A DNA stretch of 11,448 bases from Pseudomonadota bacterium (GTDB taxonomy: Bacteria > Pseudomonadota > Alphaproteobacteria > Sphingomonadales > Sphingomonadaceae), in NCBI GenBank assembly GCA_023432995.1, contig JAEZES010000134.1, forward strand, positions 1 through 11,448. The letters are read 5' to 3'. Positions 6,387-11,448 of the stretch are shown here, one piece after another; within the stretch, counting starts at the first letter, position 1; the number at the start of each line of letters is the position of its first letter. The notes under the pieces are model-generated. The model saw only the letters and a list, made by a program, of their open reading frames with translations, was not told the origin of the DNA and ran no database searches. The position numbers and the translations under genes are program-made.

Positions 6387-8060
6387 GTGCCGCTGCGTTC
6401 GCTCTCCGCCAACACCCCGAGCCGGCGCGCCAACTGGCGCGCGCTCGGCCTGTCGCAGGAGGACATGGAGAAGCCCAAGATCGCGGTGATCAACAGCTCG
6501 AGCGAGCTGGCGATCTGCTACGCGCACCTCGATTCGATCGCGCAGATGGTCAAGGACGAGATCCGCGCGGCGGGCGGCGTGCCGTTCGAGGTGCGCACCG
6601 CGGCACCGTCGGATTTCATCACCGGCGCGGCCAGGAAGGGCTCGTACATCCTCGCCGGGCGCGACATCATCGCCAACGACATCGAGGTCCAGGTCGAGGC
6701 GGCGCTGCTCGATGGGATGATCTGCCTGACGAGCTGCGACAAGACCCCGCCCGGCCACCTGATGGCCGCGGCGCGGCTCAACATCCCGACGATCCTAGTG
6801 ATCGGCGGCTACCAGCCCGCAGGCGAGATCGCCGGCCAGCCGGTGGACGTCGAAGACCTGTGGTCGGGTTCGGTCGGCGAACGCTTCGGCGCCACGCCGA
6901 AGTTCCCGATCGCCGAGATGGCCGAGAACGCCATCATGGGCCCGGGCGTCTGCGCGGGCATGGCCACCGCCAACACGATGCACTCGGTGGTCGAGGCGCT
7001 CGGCATGGCCCTCCCCGGCCATGCACCGGTGCGGGCGAACTCGCCCAAGATGCAGGCCAACGCGCGCGAAGCGGCGCGCCGGATCGTCGACATGGTCCGC
7101 GAGGACCTCAAGCCGCGCGAGATCCTGACCGAAGGCGCGTTCCGCAACGCGATCGCGACGGTGCTCGCGGTCTCGGGCTCGATCAACGCGATCAAGCATC
7201 TGCAGGCGGTGGCGGTCGAGGCGGAGACCGAGATCGACATCTTCAGGCTGTGGGACGAGATGAGCGACGTCCCGGTGCTGTCCGCCGTACGCCCGACGGG
7301 CGAGGTCCGGATCGAACAGTTCGAAGACGCCGGCGGCGCCCGCGCCGTGCTCAAGCGGCTTGAGGGCCGGATCGACACCTCGGTCCTCACTTGCACCGGC
7401 AAGACCTTGCGCGAGAGCCTCGAGGGTTACGTGATCCCGGGACCGGAGGTGATCCATCCGATCGACGAGCCGGTCGGCGAGGGTCCGGCGATCGCGATCC
7501 TGCGCGGGACTTTCGCCGAGAGCGCGGTTGTCCGCCTCGGCATCCGTGACGGCTCGCGGCCGGAGGAATTCGCCGGCCCCGCGCGCGTGTTCGAGGACAC
7601 GGCCGAGTGCCTGCAGGCGATCGAGGACGGCTCGATCCGGCCAGGCGAGGTGGTCGTCGCCCGCAACCAGGGCCTCAAGGGGGGCCCGGCGATGGGCGGG
7701 AGCGCCAGCGCGATCCTGTTCGCGCTCGACGCCGCAGGCCTCGCCAAGAGCACCGCCTTCGTCACCGACGGCCAGCTCTCGGGCCTGTGCCTCAAGGGCC
7801 TGACGGTGGCCGAAGTCGCCCCGGAGGCGGCCACCGGCGGCCCGATCGGCAAGGTGCGCGACGGCGACATGATCCGCATCAGCGTGGCCAGCCGCTCGAT
7901 AGACCTCGACGTCGCCGCGGCCGAGCTCGCGGCGCGCGAAGGTCCGGGCTACGTCAACGAGGCGAGCGGTTACCTCGCCAGCTTCCGGCAGGACGTGCAG
8001 CCGATGAGCACCGGCGGGGTGCTGCTGCCGCCCTCGAGGTGGCCTCCAGCGCGCGGCTAG
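6387..8060 (+). CDS. IlvD/Edd-family Fe-S dehydratase, divergent, substrate unknown
   Basis: A 557-residue member of the dihydroxy-acid/sugar-acid dehydratase family, which removes water from a 2,3-dihydroxy acid to give a 2-oxo acid using a [2Fe-2S] cluster and Mg2+. The three cluster cysteines are present: Cys44 (ELAICYAHLD), Cys117 in the CDK motif (TSCDKTPPGHLMAA, Lys119 being the metal-site lysine) and Cys189 (GPGVCAGMATANTM). The catalytic serine position is kept as Ser465 (TDGQLSG). Motifs normally reading NEGPKGGPGM, DGRFSGG and GHVSPEA read NQGLKGGPAM, DGQLSGL and AEVAPEA, so this is probably not the biosynthetic IlvD. GTG at 6387 is chosen because family-like sequence (RRANWRALGLSQEDMEKPKIAVINSS) starts well before the first internal ATG (6465), whose AGGAGG is only 2 nt away. 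It is coupled to the MFS gene (4 nt gap) and overlaps the convergent radical SAM gene at its stop codon. Confidence 0.87.
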   Translation: MPLRSLSANTPSRRANWRALGLSQEDMEKPKIAVINSSSELAICYAHLDSIAQMVKDEIRAAGGVPFEVRTAAPSDFITGAARKGSYILAGRDIIANDIEVQVEAALLDGMICLTSCDKTPPGHLMAAARLNIPTILVIGGYQPAGEIAGQPVDVEDLWSGSVGERFGATPKFPIAEMAENAIMGPGVCAGMATANTMHSVVEALGMALPGHAPVRANSPKMQANAREAARRIVDMVREDLKPREILTEGAFRNAIATVLAVSGSINAIKHLQAVAVEAETEIDIFRLWDEMSDVPVLSAVRPTGEVRIEQFEDAGGARAVLKRLEGRIDTSVLTCTGKTLRESLEGYVIPGPEVIHPIDEPVGEGPAIAILRGTFAESAVVRLGIRDGSRPEEFAGPARVFEDTAECLQAIEDGSIRPGEVVVARNQGLKGGPAMGGSASAILFALDAAGLAKSTAFVTDGQLSGLCLKGLTVAEVAPEAATGGPIGKVRDGDMIRISVASRSIDLDVAAAELAAREGPGYVNEASGYLASFRQDVQPMSTGGVLLPPSRWPPARG

Positions 8061-9529
8061 GACAGCCGCGGCTCGGCGTGCCAGGATCGCGCCAGCAGCA
8101 TTTCGACCGGCCAGCGGTAATCGTTGCGGTTGCAGCGATAGCGGGCGAGCTGCTGGAGCGGCCGGCCGATCGCCGAGACCCGCTTCGAGGCCAGCTCGTG
8201 GAAGAACTTGAACCGCTCGATCAGGCGGAACTTCTCCGGCGAGACCCACGGGCCGGGCTCGCCCTGCACGAAGTCGAACCGCGACCATTCCTCGAGCGTC
8301 TCGGGCAGGCGGTAGCCGCGGGCGACGGCGTCGGCGACGATGGCGCTCCCGGGATAGGGCTTGAAATAGAAGATCGGCGTCAGGAACTCGGGGCTCATCG
8401 CGCGCAGCCGGCGCGCACAGGCCAGCGTCGCCTCGATGCTCTCGTCGCTCTCGTCGGGAAAGCCGACGATGAAGGGGAAATGCCCGCCGATGCCGTGCTC
8501 GCGCATCTTCGCGGCGGTGTGGAACACCTGGTCGAGCGTGACGTCCTTGCGGATCCGCCTGAGCATTTCATCCGAGCCCGATTCGACACCCACGAGCAAG
8601 CGCCGCAGGCCCGACCGCTTGCACAGCGCCCAGACTTCGTCGGGCAGGCGCACCCCCTGGTCGGCGCGCATCGTAGCGGCCCAGGTGATGCCGATGCCGC
8701 TGGCCAGCAGCTGCTCGGCAAACCGCTGCACCCGGTCGCGCTTGGTGAAGAAGGTCTCGTCCTGGAAGTTGACGTCGTCGAACCGGTAGCGGTCCCACAG
8801 CGCGCCCAGCCGCGACGCCATTTCGACCGGGTCGAGCCCGATCCACTTGCGCCCGTAGACAAATGGATCCGAGCAGAACGCGCAGCGGAAGTTGCAGCCC
8901 TGCGACGAGATGAAATCGAGCTGCCGCTTACCTTTGAGCTCGAAATACCGTTCGACCGGGATCAAGCCGTAGTCGTGCTCGCGGAAGCTCTCGAGCGGGC
9001 GCATCGGACGCGGCGGATTGACATGGACCGTGCCATCCCCCCGCCTGAACGCGCAGCCCGCGCAGTCCTCGAGCGAGCGGCCGCCGCGCAGCCGGGCGAC
9101 GATCTCCAGGAACGTCTTTTCGCCCTGCCCCTGCACGGTGACGTCGACCGACGGCTCGGCAAGGCATTCGCGCGCGAACATCGACGGATGCCACCCGCCC
9201 CACACGACCGGCAGCCCCGGGCATTGCCGCTTGGCGGCGCGTGAAACCGTGATCGCGTCGAGCATCGGCGCGCCGGTGAGCACCGTCATGCCGAGGCACA
9301 GCGCCCCGTCGAGCTGCGCCAGCACGGCCGCCGTGGGATCGGCCTCGAGCCGCCCGTCGATCGTCACGACCTCGAACTCGTCGGGATCGAGCTGCGAGCC
9401 GATCGCCAGCAACGCCAGGGGCATCTGGAAGAATACCGCGCGTGGGTTGTACAGCACGATCTTCACGCGCCCGTCGGCGCGCGCGGCAGTTGCCGTCGTT
9501 TCCCGCCGGCCAGGCGGCGCATCCATCAT
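8057..9529 (-). CDS. Cobalamin-binding domain radical SAM protein
   Basis: A 490-residue class B-type radical SAM enzyme. Residues about 22-150 resemble the B12-binding Rossmann domain (KIVLYNPRAVFFQMPLALLAIGS, VVWGGWHPSMFARE, VTVQGQGEKTF). The radical SAM core follows with the [4Fe-4S] motif CNFRCAFC (Cys212, 216, 219), then DDVNFQDETFF, ATMRADQG, LLVGVESGSDEML and GGHFPFIVGFPDESDESIEAT. Such enzymes usually methylate unactivated carbon or phosphorus or perform radical cyclisations. The substrate cannot be deduced. The start is ATG-ATG at 9529/9526 with only a weak Shine-Dalgarno; GTG at 9466 (VKIVLYNPRA) also fits the domain boundary. The gene follows the FAD oxidoreductase after 70 nt, implying an operon, and its TAG shares CTAG with the stop of the facing dehydratase gene. 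Confidence 0.9.
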   Translation of the reverse strand: MMDAPPGRRETTATAARADGRVKIVLYNPRAVFFQMPLALLAIGSQLDPDEFEVVTIDGRLEADPTAAVLAQLDGALCLGMTVLTGAPMLDAITVSRAAKRQCPGLPVVWGGWHPSMFARECLAEPSVDVTVQGQGEKTFLEIVARLRGGRSLEDCAGCAFRRGDGTVHVNPPRPMRPLESFREHDYGLIPVERYFELKGKRQLDFISSQGCNFRCAFCSDPFVYGRKWIGLDPVEMASRLGALWDRYRFDDVNFQDETFFTKRDRVQRFAEQLLASGIGITWAATMRADQGVRLPDEVWALCKRSGLRRLLVGVESGSDEMLRRIRKDVTLDQVFHTAAKMREHGIGGHFPFIVGFPDESDESIEATLACARRLRAMSPEFLTPIFYFKPYPGSAIVADAVARGYRLPETLEEWSRFDFVQGEPGPWVSPEKFRLIERFKFFHELASKRVSAIGRPLQQLARYRCNRNDYRWPVEMLLARSWHAEPRLS

Positions 9530-9599
9530 GAGGCTCGTATCAGCATCGCCAGACCTTGGTGAGTGCGGCCTGGCGCGCGAACCGTTCAGCGAAGCTCGA

Positions 9600-11072
9600 C
9601 TATTCCGCGGCCTCCGCGCGCGAGGCCCGCGCGACCGCCTCGTCATCCGACAAGTGCGCCCCCTGGCGACGGAGGACCGCGCGCACTTCGGCGACGTCGA
9701 TTTCGCGCGGCTGCAAGCCGCGGCTGGCGGCGACCGCGGCGCCGATGCCGGCGGCATGGCCGGTCAGCCAGCACTGCGGGATCTCGCGCATGAAGCCGTG
9801 GCTGTTGGCGTCGCAGCTGATGTGCCGGCCCGCCGCGAGGAGCCCGTCGAGACCGCGCGGGACGAGGCAGCCGTAGGGCACCGAGACGACCGGAAACTTC
9901 GGGCTGATCGAGGGACTGATGCCGACCTCGTCGGCGGCCGGCGTGCCGTCGCCCCAGTCCTTGCGCTCGATCCGCGCCAGGCCGCCGAGCCGGCGCGTGT
10001 GGCGCACGCCGAGCTGCGCCGCGCTGTTGAGCGAGTACGCCCGCTCGAAGCCCGGCGCGTGCTTGCGGAAGAACTGCGTGTGGCCTTCCATCAGCCGGTG
10101 GCTGCGGATCTCGACTTCGGTCATGTCATCGACGTCGAGCGCCGAGAGCCCCGACTGGCGCGGACCGAGCCACATCGCCACATCGGGCCGCCAGGCCACG
10201 TATGGCGTCTGGAAGAAGCCGAGCTCGTGCCGGCCGCGCTCCATCAGCTGGCGCAACTCGTCGGGGTGGTGAATCTTCCAGTCGATCCACCGGTCCATGT
10301 CGACCCCGCCGACGATCCACGCGGTGTTCATCGAGTGGTGGACGTCGCCTTCCTCGATGTCGGTGTCGAACTCGGCGCCCGCACGGGCGAACATGTCGCC
10401 GTCGCCGGTGGTGTCGACCACGACCTTGGCGAGGATCGCCTGGCGGCCGGCCTTGCTCTCGAAGATCACGCCCCGGGCGGTGCCGTCCTCGACGATCGGC
10501 CGCGCAGCCCAGGCATGGAACACCAGCCGCACGCCGGCCTGCAGCAGCATCTCCTGGTTGTTGAGCTTCATCCGCTCAGGATCGAGCGTCGGCGCCCACT
10601 GGACGATGCCGTGGAACGCGGTCGTGCGATTCTGCCAGTAGAGGACCTTGTCCGGATCCTTCGAGCCCCAGTCCGTCATCGGCGGCCCGGCGACGGCCTC
10701 GGCAGGCATGCGCTCGATAAAATGACGGGCAAAGCCCTGGATCACGTGGCGGCCCTGCCAATCGGTCATGCGGTCGATCCACATGACCAGGCCGCCGGTG
10801 GAGAGGCCGCCGAGGCAGTTGTAGCGCTCGACCAGCGTCACGTCCGCGCCGGCTTGCGCCGCCGCCCAGGCCGCCGCGCAGCCCGCCGGCCCGCCGCCGA
10901 CCACGACGACGTCGCAGCGATGGTAGACGTCGATCTCGCGCGCCTCCTCGCGGACCGTCCCGCCGCGCTTCGGCGGCGGCAGGTTGCGGCCCGAACTCTC
11001 GAACACGTCCGAGCCGAGGAAGCGCTCCTCGCTGTGCCCGGCGATCCGCTGCATCTTGACTTCGTCGGCCAT
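9600..11072 (-). CDS. FAD-dependent oxidoreductase (FAD_oxidored family)
   Basis: A 490-residue flavoprotein. After an N-terminal extension of about 50 residues comes a dinucleotide-binding Rossmann fold: CDVVVVGGGPAGCAAAWAAAQAGADVTLVER with GxGxxG at Gly59-Gly64 and the ribose-binding Glu82, then NCLGGLSTGG. VVDTTGDGDMFARAGAEF is the second FAD-contacting motif of this family, and the C-terminal ISCDANSHGFMREIPQCWLTGHAAGIGAAVA closes the FAD site. There is no signal peptide or membrane segment, so it acts in the cytosol. The reaction is unknown; relatives oxidise or reduce diverse small molecules. ATG at 11072 has AGAGG 5 nt upstream. It is the first gene of a minus-strand pair with the B12-radical SAM gene, suggesting that both act on the same metabolite or that one prepares the substrate of the other. 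Confidence 0.9.
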   Translation of the reverse strand: MADEVKMQRIAGHSEERFLGSDVFESSGRNLPPPKRGGTVREEAREIDVYHRCDVVVVGGGPAGCAAAWAAAQAGADVTLVERYNCLGGLSTGGLVMWIDRMTDWQGRHVIQGFARHFIERMPAEAVAGPPMTDWGSKDPDKVLYWQNRTTAFHGIVQWAPTLDPERMKLNNQEMLLQAGVRLVFHAWAARPIVEDGTARGVIFESKAGRQAILAKVVVDTTGDGDMFARAGAEFDTDIEEGDVHHSMNTAWIVGGVDMDRWIDWKIHHPDELRQLMERGRHELGFFQTPYVAWRPDVAMWLGPRQSGLSALDVDDMTEVEIRSHRLMEGHTQFFRKHAPGFERAYSLNSAAQLGVRHTRRLGGLARIERKDWGDGTPAADEVGISPSISPKFPVVSVPYGCLVPRGLDGLLAAGRHISCDANSHGFMREIPQCWLTGHAAGIGAAVAASRGLQPREIDVAEVRAVLRRQGAHLSDDEAVARASRAEAAE

Positions 11073-11110
11073 CGCGCCCTCTCAGACTTCGATAGCTCGC
11101 TAATCGTAAT

Positions 11111-11123
11111 GCCGGAGCCCGGC
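11111..11123. other. Inverted repeat GCCGG-AGC-CCGGC in the oxidoreductase/tRNA divergent gap
   Basis: A perfect 5+3+5 inverted repeat lies 38 bp upstream of the FAD oxidoreductase start, within the 113 bp between it and the divergent tRNA-Cys gene. It could be an operator or an RNA hairpin in the leader, or chance in GC-rich DNA. A convincing promoter for the oxidoreductase was not found here. Confidence 0.25.
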
Positions 11124-11146
11124 AAGCAAGGGCTCGAGAGATTAGG

Positions 11147-11175
11147 TTGCGCCCACCCCGGCCTTTCGCTAGTGG
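11147..11175 (+). promoter_or_regulatory. Possible promoter of tRNA-Cys with GC-rich discriminator
   Basis: TTGCGC (11147-11152) is followed after 17 nt by TAGTGG (11170-11175) and then by a GC-rich CGCGCC discriminator. This would start transcription only a few bases before the mature tRNA 5' end at 11186. A GC-rich discriminator is characteristic of stringently controlled stable RNA promoters. The -10 is weak by consensus, so the call rests mostly on position and spacing. Confidence 0.4.
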
Positions 11176-11185
11176 CGCGCCTTCC

Positions 11186-11259
11186 GGCCCGATGGCGGAG
11201 TGGTTACGCACCGGACTGCAAATCCGTTTACGCCGGTTCGATTCCGGCTCGGGCCTCCA
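11186..11259 (+). tRNA. tRNA-Cys (anticodon GCA), CCA encoded
   Basis: A complete cloverleaf can be drawn. The acceptor GGCCCGA pairs perfectly with TCGGGCC. The D-stem GCGG/ACGC has the G13.A22 mismatch position seen in cysteine tRNAs. The anticodon loop CTGCAAA carries GCA, the variable region is 4 nt, and the T-arm is GCCGG-TTCGATT-CCGGC. The discriminator is U73 (11256), the main identity element for cysteinyl-tRNA synthetase, and CCA is encoded at 11257-11259. The top pair of the anticodon stem is C27/U43, a mismatch. The gene is divergent from the FAD oxidoreductase, and no tandem tRNA follows. Confidence 0.96.
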
Positions 11260-11448
11260 CCTCCCAACTGCCAGCAGTGTCTCCATGCCGCGGGCCGCTT
11301 ACGCGGGGGAGATTCGTCTATCCCGCCGCGCACCGCCATGGCGCCCGCAAGGTCGGACGAACGCCGCCAGCCTAAGTGGCCACACACTCGGCGCCGCCCG
11401 CGCCCGCCCGACAGCCGGGTCAGCGCAAGGATCAGGCGGTCGCGGGGG
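11260..11448. other. Gene-free tail after tRNA-Cys
   Basis: No supportable coding sequence is visible in these 189 bp; open frames here run antisense through the tRNA and have no family-like sequence. A weak imperfect hairpin (CTCC-CCGCG against CGCGG-GGAG, 11281-11311) follows the tRNA but lacks a T-run, so it is a poor terminator candidate. I saw no repeat of the tRNA 3' end that would indicate an integrated element within the window. Confidence 0.5.

Noticed and set aside
6795..8288. 497-codon minus-strand open frame across the dehydratase and radical SAM 3' ends
   Set aside because: It spans two confidently assigned genes in another frame, and the translation has no recognisable domain.
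9530..9757. Upstream extension of the radical SAM gene (starts at 9757 or 9646)
   Set aside because: The added residues are Arg/Ser/Pro-rich, overlap the end of the FAD oxidoreductase in another frame and precede the normal start of the B12-binding domain.
9018..11375. 785-codon plus-strand open frame
   Set aside because: The longest open frame in the window, but antisense to both the radical SAM and FAD genes and running straight through the tRNA-Cys gene. The conserved motifs are all on the other reading.
11186..11448. tRNA-Cys as an integration site for a mobile element
   Set aside because: No integrase, direct repeat of the tRNA 3' end or change in composition is visible in the remaining 189 bp.
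1..11448. CRISPR arrays, insertion sequences, toxin-antitoxin or defence genes
   Set aside because: No regularly spaced repeats, transposase motifs, terminal inverted repeats or defence-type domains were seen on either strand.

Overview
The window is high-GC DNA (roughly two thirds G+C by eye) from an alphaproteobacterium, most likely a member of the Sphingomonadales. This inference rests on the class I PHA synthase/phasin pair, on an AlaC/'LL-diaminopimelate aminotransferase'-type protein whose wording (FYRIKRLPPYVIAEVNAMRAA...) matches what I remember from sphingomonads, and on the base composition. No database search was possible. No insertion sequence, integrase, CRISPR array or phage gene is visible, so the window reads as ordinary chromosome.

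Layout. Left part (31-2729, minus strand): a PHA (polyhydroxyalkanoate) storage module, with class I PHA synthase phaC followed downstream by a phasin. The 137 bp between them holds a sigma70-like promoter for the phasin. Two TTGTGC-N3-GCA motifs, resembling the TGC/GCA sites of the PHA repressor PhaR, bracket that promoter. Divergent from phaC across a 144 bp intergenic region is an AlaC-type PLP aminotransferase (2874-4073, plus strand).

Middle part (4195-8060, plus strand): a winged-helix OmpR-type regulator without a recognisable phosphoreceiver, then an MFS transporter resembling aromatic/organic acid:H+ symporters, then an IlvD/Edd-family Fe-S dehydratase starting 4 nt after the transporter stop. 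This looks like an uptake-plus-dehydration unit for a hydroxy or sugar acid, possibly controlled by the regulator just upstream. The substrate cannot be read from the sequence.

Right part (8057-11072, minus strand): a two-gene unit facing the dehydratase. It encodes an FAD-dependent oxidoreductase and then a cobalamin-binding radical SAM protein. The radical SAM gene ends tail to tail with the dehydratase, and the two stop codons share one CTAG. To the right lie a complete tRNA-Cys(GCA) gene with encoded CCA (11186-11259) and a final stretch of about 190 bp with no gene I can support.

The PHA genes, aminotransferase and tRNA are conventional. The least explained part is the four-gene block 4919-11072 (transporter, divergent dehydratase, B12-radical SAM enzyme, FAD oxidoreductase), for which I know no characterised pathway.
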